Of a stretch of DNA of 64,000 nucleotides, positions 52,931 through 60,302 are shown in pieces; the stretch's first letter is position 1; each line of letters opens with the position of its first letter. The DNA lies in contig CAILUD010000040.1 of NCBI GenBank assembly GCA_903837285.1, positions 21,943 through 85,942 on the forward strand. The letters run 5' to 3'. The notes beneath the pieces are model-generated. The model had not been told where the DNA came from. It was given only the letters and a program-made list of their open reading frames with translations, and made no database searches. This DNA comes from an uncultured Bacteroidota bacterium (GTDB taxonomy: Bacteria; Bacteroidota; Bacteroidia; Bacteroidales; GWA2-32-17). The position numbers and the translations under genes were made by a program.

Positions 52931-53169
52931 GCAATTATTTTTTTACAATGTATTTATGTTGTTAAACAATCTTGATTTTTTTTTGTCATTTAGAAGATTG
53001 TTGTAACAATTTGTTGTTAAGTTAATTTTCGAAAAAAAGAAATGCAGTCGCTTATATAATATGTCAATTGTCATTAATAATTTATGTCAATTCAGAAGTT
53101 ATGTAACAGTTAAAAATTTTTTGGTAACTAGTTAAAATAGTATTCATTTGCGGTTTAATTTTTTTTAAT

Positions 53170-54333
53170 ATGAAATATAAACAGATTATATTATTGTCAG
53201 TTGTTTTTTTAATGTTTAGTTCATTAAAAGTTTTTTCTCAGGAAACATCTTCGGTAAATATTACCTCTTTTTTAGATGAGGTACATTATAACCGTGCTAT
53301 TAATATTATGGCAATGTTGCTTATTGGTTTTGGCTTTTTAATGGTATTTGTTAGGAAATATGGACGATCTGCACTTACTGCAACATTTCTTTTAGTTAGT
53401 ATTTCGTTACCGCTTTATTTTCTTATTAAAAGCACAGGAATTGCCGGACATGAATCAGAAGAAATCACAAAATTAATTCTTGCAGAATTTGGAGCAGCTA
53501 GTTTGCTTATTGCTGCTGGGGCTGTTTTGGGAAGATTAAAAATGCCACAGTATTTATTGTTAGGATTACTTTTTATTCCATTTTACATGTTAAATGAATG
53601 GATAGTACTTGATAATGGTTTTGGATTTATCCCTAAAGGGAGCGTAGTTGATACCGGTGGTTCTATTGTTATCCATGCTTTTGGTGCAATATTCGGATTG
53701 GGAGTAGCTTTAACAATGACCACAAAACAGGAGTTTCAAAAAACTATAGAAGCTGATGCTACAAGTGATAGGTATTCGATGTTAGGAAGTATGATGTTAT
53801 GGATATTCTGGCCAAGTTTCTGTGCTGCTTTAGTAACTCCAGAAGAAATGCCACATACAGTTGTAAATGTAATTTTAGCGCTTTGTGGATCTACTTTAGC
53901 CACATATTTATTTTCTGTTTCGCTTCGTAAAAAAATCAGTATTGCCGACATAGCAAATGCTGCATTAGCCGGTGGAGTGGCAATTGGTTCTACTTGTGTT
54001 TTAGCTTCGCATACTATGGCAATAATTATTGGTGTTTTAGCAGGTGGGCTTTCTACTTTTGGTTTTGCTGTAATTCAATCCAAACAGCAAAAGTGGATGA
54101 AAATTATTGACACGTGTGGTGTAACAAATTTACATGGTTTACCCGGTTTATTTGGAGGCTTAGCAGCTTTGCCTTTAATTAAGGATATAAATATTTCAAG
54201 TCAGTTGTTAGGAATCGGAATTACTGTTGCAGTAGCTTTTATTGCTGGAATAATTACCGGTAAAATTCTTCCAATTTTTGGTCGTAAAAAAGAGGCTTAC
54301 GAAGATGCTGAAGAATTTTTGGATGCAGAATAA
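53170..54333 (+). CDS. Rh-type ammonium (or CO2) channel
   Basis: 387 residues, about eleven membrane helices after a signal-like N-terminus. Motifs fit Rh glycoproteins better than bacterial AmtB: DTGGSIVIHAFGAIFGLG, LWIFWPSFCAA, ANAALAGGVAIGSTC and IIDTCGVTNLHGLPGLFGG. The paired pore histidines of the Amt/Rh family are His169 and His322. Conducts NH3/NH4+ (or CO2 in some Rh proteins) across the inner membrane. No glnK/PII gene is adjacent, in contrast to most amtB loci. Directly after gdhA but beyond its terminator. Confidence 0.88.
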   Translation: MKYKQIILLSVVFLMFSSLKVFSQETSSVNITSFLDEVHYNRAINIMAMLLIGFGFLMVFVRKYGRSALTATFLLVSISLPLYFLIKSTGIAGHESEEITKLILAEFGAASLLIAAGAVLGRLKMPQYLLLGLLFIPFYMLNEWIVLDNGFGFIPKGSVVDTGGSIVIHAFGAIFGLGVALTMTTKQEFQKTIEADATSDRYSMLGSMMLWIFWPSFCAALVTPEEMPHTVVNVILALCGSTLATYLFSVSLRKKISIADIANAALAGGVAIGSTCVLASHTMAIIIGVLAGGLSTFGFAVIQSKQQKWMKIIDTCGVTNLHGLPGLFGGLAALPLIKDINISSQLLGIGITVAVAFIAGIITGKILPIFGRKKEAYEDAEEFLDAE

Positions 54334-54361
54334 TTAGTTGAAAGTTTAACAGTATAAAGTT

Positions 54362-54395
54362 AAAAGTTATAGTAGGTATTTAACCTATAGCTTTT
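54362..54395. terminator. Weak hairpin between convergent genes
   Basis: AAAAGTTATAG and CTATAGCTTTT arms with a two-base bulge lie between the Rh channel stop and the TonB-like stop. Stem is AU-rich, so function is uncertain. Confidence 0.45.
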
Positions 54396-55170
54396 ATTGC
54401 TGTACAAATTTATAATTAATGGTTCCTTTTTGCGCAGCTGATGCTTTTAAGTCAATAGCAAATTTAGATTGCAAAGCTGATTTTTTAGCTGCATCGGCTA
54501 AACAATCTTCATTTAATGAAGTTTTAGAAGAAATAATTACTGCCGAACTAACAATTCCTTTTTGGTTTACAGTAATTTCAATTATTACTTCTCCGCTTCC
54601 AAGACATTGATATGCAGGAACTGGTAATTTGGTTGCTTTTCTTCCATTTAGGTTATATGTTATAATTGCTTTGCCTGCATATGTGTTGTTGCTTTTCACA
54701 TTGTTACTAGAATTGTTGTTTGAAGATGTTTTATTTTCTTTAATGTCATCTTTCAAGTCAATTGTATTTTCTTTGCTATAATCTTTTGCAAGCCAACGTT
54801 TATCGGCATAATCATTTGCTTTAAAGTTCTCTTTAGGTTTACTGTTATTAACTATGTTTTCTACTTCACGGTAATAGTCATCGAAGCTTTTATTTTGGTC
54901 GGCTGCATTTGCAGAAATATTTTTAAGGTCAGAATTGTCTTCATTGTTTTGGGATTGCAAATCGTTAGGATCCGGAATTTGAATGAGTGATTCTATATCA
55001 GGAGCAAGTTCAACTGAGATTTCTTCTTCCTTTTGTATTTCTGGTTTTGAAATTTCAATTAATATTAGAATAAACATGAAAAAAGCATGCGCCAATAGGG
55101 TGCCAATAATAGCCATCCTATATCTTCTAATAAAATTATCTAATTGTATTTGAATCTTTTCCCAGTTCAC
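54394..55170 (-). CDS. TonB-like energy transducer
   Basis: 258 residues. A short cytoplasmic N-terminus, one membrane helix (about 19-40, MAIIGTLLAHAFFMFILILI), a periplasmic Asn/Asp/Lys-rich linker and a C-terminal domain of about 85 residues (CLGSGEVIIEITVNQKGIVS then CLADAAKKSALQSKF) matching TonB-family C-domains. Probably couples proton-motive force to TonB-dependent receptors. ExbB/ExbD genes are not next to it. The linker is not Pro-rich as in E. coli TonB but Asn-rich. Downstream of the THX gene, separated by its terminator. Confidence 0.8.
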   Translation of the reverse strand: MNWEKIQIQLDNFIRRYRMAIIGTLLAHAFFMFILILIEISKPEIQKEEEISVELAPDIESLIQIPDPNDLQSQNNEDNSDLKNISANAADQNKSFDDYYREVENIVNNSKPKENFKANDYADKRWLAKDYSKENTIDLKDDIKENKTSSNNNSSNNVKSNNTYAGKAIITYNLNGRKATKLPVPAYQCLGSGEVIIEITVNQKGIVSSAVIISSKTSLNEDCLADAAKKSALQSKFAIDLKASAAQKGTINYKFVQQ

Positions 55171-55217
55171 AAAAAATGCAATTATATTATAAACGAAGAA
55201 AACCAGATTAAATTAAA

Positions 55218-55239
55218 AGTCCCGGATAATACCGGGACT
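55218..55239 (-). terminator. Rho-independent terminator of the THX gene
   Basis: Stem AGTCCCGG / CCGGGACT with a six-base loop, followed on the minus strand by TTTTAATTT, just after the THX stop. Confidence 0.85.
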
Positions 55240-55245
55240 ATTTTT

Positions 55246-55623
55246 CTATTTTTCTTTTTTCTTTTTTGGCTCAGCCTTCGGTTCTTTAACCTCTTTAGCC
55301 TTAGCTTTTGGTTCTGTTTTTTCTTTAACCTTAGTTTTAGGTTCTACTTTTGTCGGTGTTTTTGCTTCAACTTTTGTTTCAGTTTTCACTTTGTTTTCAA
55401 CAATAGCATCGTGTTTAATTTCAGTAATAGCTACTGGTGTTTCTTCTTTAGGATGTACCTTTGTTTTTACTGCAGCTTCGGGTTTAACAAAGTGCTTAAC
55501 CACTGGAGCAGTTACTTTAGTAGATTTTGCAACTATAGTTTTGTGTTTCTTACGTGGCCTTCTTACGCCGAAAGAGCCAGTTTGGATTTTCCCTTTACGG
55601 GATTTGCGATCACCTTTTCCCAT
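55246..55623 (-). CDS. 30S ribosomal protein THX with a long charged C-terminal tail
   Basis: 125 residues. The first about 30 (MGKGDRKSRKGKIQTGSFGV, then RRPRKKHK) are the whole Bacteroidota THX protein, which binds 16S rRNA in the small subunit head. The remaining about 95 residues are an added Lys/Glu/Pro/Val-rich tail (TKVEPKTKVKEKTEPKAKAK and similar), low complexity and probably disordered. Normal THX proteins are some 25-50 residues, so the tail is the odd feature. Single-gene unit with terminator. Confidence 0.85.
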   Translation of the reverse strand: MGKGDRKSRKGKIQTGSFGVRRPRKKHKTIVAKSTKVTAPVVKHFVKPEAAVKTKVHPKEETPVAITEIKHDAIVENKVKTETKVEAKTPTKVEPKTKVKEKTEPKAKAKEVKEPKAEPKKKKEK

Positions 55624-55731
55624 AACAAATTGTATTTGGTTAATGTTACTTTAAGTCAAAACTAAACAAAACTTTACAATAAAAATAATTTTTTTTAATT
55701 TTTTTTTTATCTGATTAAAATATTAAATAAA

Positions 55732-55757
55732 AAATGCCCTGCAAAAGCAGAGCATTT
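55732..55757 (-). terminator. Rho-independent terminator
   Basis: On the minus strand: AAATGCTCTGC, a short loop, GCAGGGCATTTTTT, one wobble pair, about 25 bases after the 147-residue protein's stop. Confidence 0.8.
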
Positions 55758-55781
55758 AATAGTATTATTGTTTTCAGAAAA

Positions 55782-56225
55782 TTATTTTTTCTCGTTTCTG
55801 TCTGTTCTATTTTGAACTTGCTTTTTTTCTGTTAGATCCTTTTTTATTTGCTCAAATTGATCTTTTGTATATGACTTACCATCAACAATTATGATATTAC
55901 AAGGAAGTATTTCACGAAGATGCTTCATGTTTTCTTTGTCATTGTTTAAAATTACAAGTGTTACTTTGCGAGCTTCGGATTCACTACCTGTTTTATAAAT
56001 ATTAATGCTTTTAACGTTTTTATCTGCCAAAAATATTGATTTAAAACTTTCAGCTTCTTTATCATTATTTAAACCATTAACAATAAAATTTGTTGTATAG
56101 GTTCCTTTTGTGTCAAAGAAAATATCTCCTTTTACAGAAGTGAATTTTAAGCTAATATTATTCTGGGAAAATGAAGAAAATGTGATTCCCAAAAATAAGG
56201 TTACAAGTACAAATAAATTTTTCAT
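55782..56225 (-). CDS. Exported hypothetical protein with lysine-rich tail
   Basis: 147 residues. The signal peptide is MKNLFVLVTLFLGITFSSFS, then Q. The mature part resembles a small alpha/beta sandwich with a heavy-metal-associated-like rhythm (FTSVKGDIFFDTKGTYTTNF, ADKNVKSINIYKTGSESEAR, KVTLVILNNDKENMKHLRE), but it lacks the CxxC of HMA domains. The C-terminus is Lys/Glu-rich. Family not recognised. Own terminator downstream. Confidence 0.55.
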   Translation of the reverse strand: MKNLFVLVTLFLGITFSSFSQNNISLKFTSVKGDIFFDTKGTYTTNFIVNGLNNDKEAESFKSIFLADKNVKSINIYKTGSESEARKVTLVILNNDKENMKHLREILPCNIIIVDGKSYTKDQFEQIKKDLTEKKQVQNRTDRNEKK

Positions 56226-56386
56226 AAGTAATTGATTTTAAATTTTTATCTACAAATATAAAACTAATTTCAGTTTTTGCAATTCTTTTTTAATTGAATT
56301 TTAAAATATTGCAATTAATAATTATTAGACTGATAAATAAAAAAATGGTTGCCTAAAATATTATCTAATATAAATGGATTTACTTA

Positions 56387-57055
56387 TTAATTTAACGTGT
56401 TAGATGAAACAATACACTTTTGGGTTTGCCACTTTCCTGTAATTTCATCATTAGAAATAACGGTATTATTACAGTTTAAAAAATCACCTTTTTTGTTTTT
56501 TTTAATAATAAAAAGTTTACCACTATTAATTAATTCTTTAATTTTTATAGTAAGTTCTTCAGAGTTTGCACTTAAATTATCTTTTCCGATTTGAATTCCA
56601 ACATCATTATTTAGATAATCCATTTCACAAGATTGTTCATCAGGCAAGCTACCTTCTTCTAATCTATGTTTTTTAAAGTCTTTATAGTTTCCTTTCTCAT
56701 GTGCATTGCCCAAAGAATGTGCCCGTCGCCATCCAAATGTCTGAGTAGTTCTTGCCATCCAATATGAATGTCTAAAAGCATCAAGTTGTCCGCCATTTAA
56801 ATCTCCATCTAAAGTTGAGTCAGCTTTTAGTTCCTGAGCTTTTTTTGAAGACTCTAAACTTATTATATAAACATTTTTTGCAATGAATGGATGAAATATA
56901 ACCCATCTTTTTTCTGGACAAGTAAGTTTTATAAATCTTTTGAAATTGCTTTGTGCGCTGAGGTTAGAGGAATTTAGAAATGTAAAAAAAGCCATCAGAA
57001 AAATACCGATGGCTTTTTTAAAAAGGGTTTTAATATTTGAGTTATTCAACAACAA
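56387..57055 (-). CDS. Secreted DUF6973-like protein
   Basis: 222 residues. The signal peptide (KALFKKAIGIFLMAFFTFLN-like segment, cleavage near SAQ) begins at ATG 57055; a shorter start at 56995 is possible. The core has the conserved GQLDAFRHSYWMARTTQ then LGNAHEKGNYKDFKKH, NDVGIQIGKDN pattern that I associate with DUF6973 (His/Asp-containing, phospholipase-like), though activity is unproven. Its first codons coincide with a terminator-like hairpin following the preceding gene. The 13-base overlap with the end of that gene implies coupling. Confidence 0.65.
   Translation of the reverse strand: MLLNNSNIKTLFKKAIGIFLMAFFTFLNSSNLSAQSNFKRFIKLTCPEKRWVIFHPFIAKNVYIISLESSKKAQELKADSTLDGDLNGGQLDAFRHSYWMARTTQTFGWRRAHSLGNAHEKGNYKDFKKHRLEEGSLPDEQSCEMDYLNNDVGIQIGKDNLSANSEELTIKIKELINSGKLFIIKKNKKGDFLNCNNTVISNDEITGKWQTQKCIVSSNTLN
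56984..57019 (-). terminator. Terminator-like hairpin inside the start of the DUF6973-like gene
   Basis: A 12-13 bp stem (AAAAAGCCATC / GATGGCTTTTT) with an 11-base loop and T run lies just after the coiled-coil lipoprotein stop but within codons 12-24 of the next gene, where it encodes part of the signal peptide. Confidence 0.65.
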
Positions 57056-57902
57056 TTACAAGATATTTTGATGCACTCCAAAAATCAGCCGCATTTGTAA
57101 TTATAAGTTTTTCAACTTTTTTATCATTGCCTTCAAATTTAAATGAAGAAGAAGGATGTGATGTTACAAGATGTGCTTTTTTGCAGTTTAAAGGAATAGA
57201 GCTAAGTTTTGTTATGTCAACTTTTGTAAAATAATCTTTGTTAAAACCATCCATTAGTTTTTCCATTCTGCCAATACCAATGAACCCTCCTTCTTTTGTA
57301 ATCACCTTGTATTCTGCAAGTTCTTTTTTAGTCCCATAAACATACCATGCAGTATTTAGCTCTTCGGTTTTTGCAGAAATTACATTTTCTTTATTTGTAT
57401 TTTCATTTGTTAAACTATCAATGTTTGATGTTAAAATTTCAACTTTAATGTTCATTTTTTCAAGTTGATCTTTTAAACTTGCAATTTCTTGTTCGTTAAC
57501 TTCAACTTGTTTTTGAAGATTCTCAATCATTTTTTCAAGTTCAACCATTCTGCCGTCAGATTTTTTTAGTTTTCTTTTAAGCTGAGCAATGGTTTCTTTG
57601 TTTTTTTGCATCAAGTCATAAATCAGCTGCATATCGTTGTTAATCTGATCTTTTGAAGATTGATTAACTTCTGTTCCTGACATATTTACTGAAATTAATT
57701 TTTCTGCTTCTTTAATTTTATCAATATTGCTCTGAATGTCATTAAAATCAGCTAAATACTGATTGATTTTTCCAGCATCAGTATTTGCAAGTCCAGCAAG
57801 ACTATCTCTTTCTAATTGAAGTTTTTGGTATTCAGGATCTTCTTTAATATCTGAACATGAAAATGCAAAAGGAATTAATAAAAAGAAAAGTAATTTTTTC
57901 AT
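57042..57902 (-). CDS. Coiled-coil lipoprotein
   Basis: 286 residues. Lipobox at Cys16 (PFAFSC), then a long heptad-rich coiled coil (about residues 60-170: MVELEKMIENLQKQVEVNEQ, EIASLKDQLEKMNIKVEIL). A C-terminal globular part of about 100 residues (TEELNTAWYVYGTKKELAEY, GFIGIGRMEKLMDGFNKDYF) closes it. This Cbp1/Lpp-like Bacteroidota family recurs near envelope genes, but I do not know its function. Predicted to be anchored in the outer membrane facing the periplasm. Confidence 0.7.
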   Translation of the reverse strand: MKKLLFFLLIPFAFSCSDIKEDPEYQKLQLERDSLAGLANTDAGKINQYLADFNDIQSNIDKIKEAEKLISVNMSGTEVNQSSKDQINNDMQLIYDLMQKNKETIAQLKRKLKKSDGRMVELEKMIENLQKQVEVNEQEIASLKDQLEKMNIKVEILTSNIDSLTNENTNKENVISAKTEELNTAWYVYGTKKELAEYKVITKEGGFIGIGRMEKLMDGFNKDYFTKVDITKLSSIPLNCKKAHLVTSHPSSSFKFEGNDKKVEKLIITNAADFWSASKYLVIVVE

Positions 57903-57943
57903 AAAATGTTTATTTTTTTAATTGTGCAAAATTAATCTAATTT

Positions 57944-58651
57944 TTAATCAGTTGTCTCATCTTCTGAATTATTTACAATTTCTTCGCGAGATTTTAATAC
58001 TATAACAATTTCTCCTTTAACTCCTTTTTGGGTATAATACTCTTCCAATTCTTTTAAAGTGCCAATTTTATTTTCTTCATAAATCTTAGATAATTCTCTG
58101 CTAACACAAGCCTGGCGGGTTTCACCGAATACTACTGCCATTTCTTTTAATGCTTTGATAAGTCGGTAAGGTGATTCGTAAAAAATTATAGTTCGTTCCT
58201 CATCTATTAGAGCGCTTAATCTTTTTTTGCGTCCTTTTTTTTGAGGAAGAAAACCTTCAAAAATAAATCTATCGCTGGGAAATCCACTATTTACAAGAGC
58301 AGGAACAAAGGCTGTAGCACCAGGCAGGCATTCAACTTTAAGGTCATTTCTTAAACATTCACGAACAAGTAAAAACCCCGGATCACTTATGCAGGGAGTT
58401 CCGGCATCGCTAACCAATGCAATAGTAAAGCCTGAAGATAATTGATCGACAATATGTTGCAATGATTTATGTTCGTTAAATTTATGATAGCTGATTACTT
58501 TTTTTTGAATTTCGAAGTGCTTAAGAAGATTTATAGTTTGACGGGTATCTTCTGCCAGAATAAAATCTACTTCTTTTAAAGTTCTTAATGCCCTAAGAGT
58601 TATGTCTTCAAAGTTGCCAATTGGAGTAGGAACTACATATAACTTGCTCAT
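57944..58651 (-). CDS. rsmI: 16S rRNA (cytidine1402-2'-O)-methyltransferase
   Basis: About 235 residues from ATG 58651 (MSKLYVVPTPIGNFEDITLR). The track of open codons upstream to 58726 is not homologous. RsmI/SAM-dependent tetrapyrrole-methylase-like motifs: LVSDAGTPCISDPGFLLVR, CLPGATAFVPALVNSGFP, and IFYESPYRLIKAL. Methylates C1402 ribose in the decoding centre. Normal length. A minus-strand TAnnTTTG box lies 70 bases upstream. Confidence 0.95.
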   Translation of the reverse strand: MSKLYVVPTPIGNFEDITLRALRTLKEVDFILAEDTRQTINLLKHFEIQKKVISYHKFNEHKSLQHIVDQLSSGFTIALVSDAGTPCISDPGFLLVRECLRNDLKVECLPGATAFVPALVNSGFPSDRFIFEGFLPQKKGRKKRLSALIDEERTIIFYESPYRLIKALKEMAVVFGETRQACVSRELSKIYEENKIGTLKELEEYYTQKGVKGEIVIVLKSREEIVNNSEDETTD

Positions 58652-58723
58652 ATTTTGATTAAAGTAAAAATGAAATATAATATTTATTTTTCTGCTAAAT
58701 ATCTTTAGCTTTATACCGCAAAA

Positions 58724-58731
58724 CAAAGCTA
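58724..58731 (-). promoter_or_regulatory. Bacteroidota -7 promoter element for rsmI
   Basis: TAGCTTTG on the minus strand matches TAnnTTTG. It also forms one arm of an 8-bp inverted repeat (TTAGCTTT / AAAGCTAA) shared with the divergent ferritin-like gene's upstream region. Confidence 0.5.
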
Positions 58732-58752
58732 AGTAATTAAAAAATATAAATC

Positions 58753-59250
58753 ATGGAAAATTCTAAAACATTAGAGATTTTAAAAATGGCTATTTTGATG
58801 GAAAAACGAGGCCAAGCATTTTATTATCAGGTAGCTAGTCAAACTAAAAGCCCTGAAGTAAAAAATATTTTTGAAATAATGGCAAAAGAGGAAGTTCTTC
58901 ACGAGAAGTATCTTTCAGATCAGTTTAAAGAATTGCAAAAAAATCAAAAATTAAGTAATGTTTCATTACCAACTGCCGATGGTTTTGATAATATTATTTT
59001 GTCTGATAATTTGAAAAAAGAAATATCTGCTGCAGGGTACGAAGCAGCTGCAATTTCGGCAGCAATAGATATGGAAAGTAATGCTGTAAAAGTTTATTCT
59101 GAACGTGCAATTTCTGCAACTGATGAAAATGAAAAACAACTATTTAATTGGTTAGCAAATTGGGAAAAGGGGCATCATAAAATTCTAATTGAATTAGATA
59201 ATGAACTTAAAGAATCAATATGGTTTGATAATCAATTCTGGCCTTTTTAA
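58753..59250 (+). CDS. Ferritin-like diiron protein, rubrerythrin-type
   Basis: 165 residues, no rubredoxin domain. The ferritin-like four-helix bundle shows metal ligands: EKRGQAFYYQV, EIMAKEEVLHEKYL (ExxH) in the first half, and MESNAVKVYSE, NWEKGHHKIL (ExxH) in the second. Distinct in sequence from the similar protein at 38992-39447. Probably oxidative-stress or iron-related, cytosolic. Followed by a strong terminator. Divergent from rsmI. Confidence 0.85.
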   Translation: MENSKTLEILKMAILMEKRGQAFYYQVASQTKSPEVKNIFEIMAKEEVLHEKYLSDQFKELQKNQKLSNVSLPTADGFDNIILSDNLKKEISAAGYEAAAISAAIDMESNAVKVYSERAISATDENEKQLFNWLANWEKGHHKILIELDNELKESIWFDNQFWPF

Positions 59251-59277
59251 AAAAAGCTATAAAAAATAATTTAGTTT

Positions 59278-59311
59278 GGGCTGAAATAATTAATATTTCA
59301 GCCCTTTTTTT
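59278..59311 (+). terminator. Rho-independent terminator of the ferritin-like gene
   Basis: A 10-bp stem (GGGCTGAAAT / ATTTCAGCCC), a seven-base loop, then seven T. Confidence 0.93.
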
Positions 59312-59617
59312 ATTTATGTAATGCTCTAAAAATTAGAGATTAAATTAGTGATTAGTGCTGTTAATAACTTTTATTTATACTTGTCGGTGCAAGGTGTTAT
59401 TAACAATTGCTCAAAAATGTTTAAATGTTTAATTCAAAAAAGGCAACCTTAAGTTGTTCTTTTCGTCTAAAATTAAATGTTTAAACATTTTTATTATTTG
59501 ATAGAAGTTGCTAATGTAATGAAAGTCAATATTTAATGTTTGTTAAAAATAAGCATTTGAAATTGTTTTATAATTTATGAAACAGAAATAAGAAGGAAAA
59601 AATATAAATTAAGAAAT
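59312..59617. other. AT-rich intergenic region with an imperfect inverted repeat
   Basis: No gene found. AAAAATGTTTAAATGTTTAA near 59414 is mirrored by TTAAATGTTTAAACATTTTT near 59471. It could be a regulatory palindrome or secondary structure for the operon starting at 59618. Confidence 0.4.
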
Positions 59618-60289
59618 ATGAAAAGTTTGATAGTGTTTTTTTTATTTGTGACTACAGTAGGTTATTCACAAAGCAATAATTTTAATTTGTCTGAATATAA
59701 AGCCTTTAAAACAGTTATAGGCAATCTTTCAAATAAAGATCAAGCATTGATTATTGAAAATACTATGGAAAAACAATTAATGGCAGAATTTTCCTGGGTA
59801 GATGTTTCAACTGGAGTGGGTTATTTTATTATTAAAAATACAAATTATATTGTTGCAATTGAGTCTATAATTAATAGTTTAAATAATTATACCTGCTCAA
59901 ATTCTCAAGAGATAACTTTAGACGAGAATCTTTTTTTTAATATGTATTCAAATAAAGGTGGTTTAGCAATGGAAGAGCTTAAAAATATGCCACTTAATTT
60001 CGTTGAAGTGAACGGAAATAGGAAAAAATCTGAAGAATTATATGAAAAAGCAAAAGAATTATGGATAAAAAAATATCCTGAAATTTATAATAATATTTAC
60101 AATAGTGATAAAAAGAGTGAAGAATATATTCCTGAGCATTATCCGGTTTTTGTAAAAACTGGTAATCCAGAATATGACAATGATGTTTTTGCAAAAGCAA
60201 AACAAGAATGGGTAAAAAATTATCCAGAAGAATTCAATAAAATGAATAGCATTTATATTCCTTCAAATATTAAAAAAGAACAAGAATAA
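59618..60289 (+). CDS. Exported hypothetical protein with two C-terminal repeats
   Basis: 223 residues. Signal peptide MKSLIVFFLFVTTVGYSQ. The C-terminal half contains two similar helical units, SEELYEKAKELWIKKYPEIY and VFAKAKQEWVKNYPEEFNKM, joined by a Pro-containing spacer. I do not recognise a family. It is 13 bases upstream of the giant SprB-repeat gene, so the two probably form an operon; a role in export or surface organisation of that protein is only a guess. Confidence 0.6.
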   Translation: MKSLIVFFLFVTTVGYSQSNNFNLSEYKAFKTVIGNLSNKDQALIIENTMEKQLMAEFSWVDVSTGVGYFIIKNTNYIVAIESIINSLNNYTCSNSQEITLDENLFFNMYSNKGGLAMEELKNMPLNFVEVNGNRKKSEELYEKAKELWIKKYPEIYNNIYNSDKKSEEYIPEHYPVFVKTGNPEYDNDVFAKAKQEWVKNYPEEFNKMNSIYIPSNIKKEQE

Positions 60290-60302
60290 TAAAACAAATA
60301 AG

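Noticed and set aside
55144..55665. Plus-strand Phe-rich open frame over the THX gene
   Set aside because: It is the complement of the Lys/Glu repeats of the THX tail; THX is supported by a conserved core and terminator.
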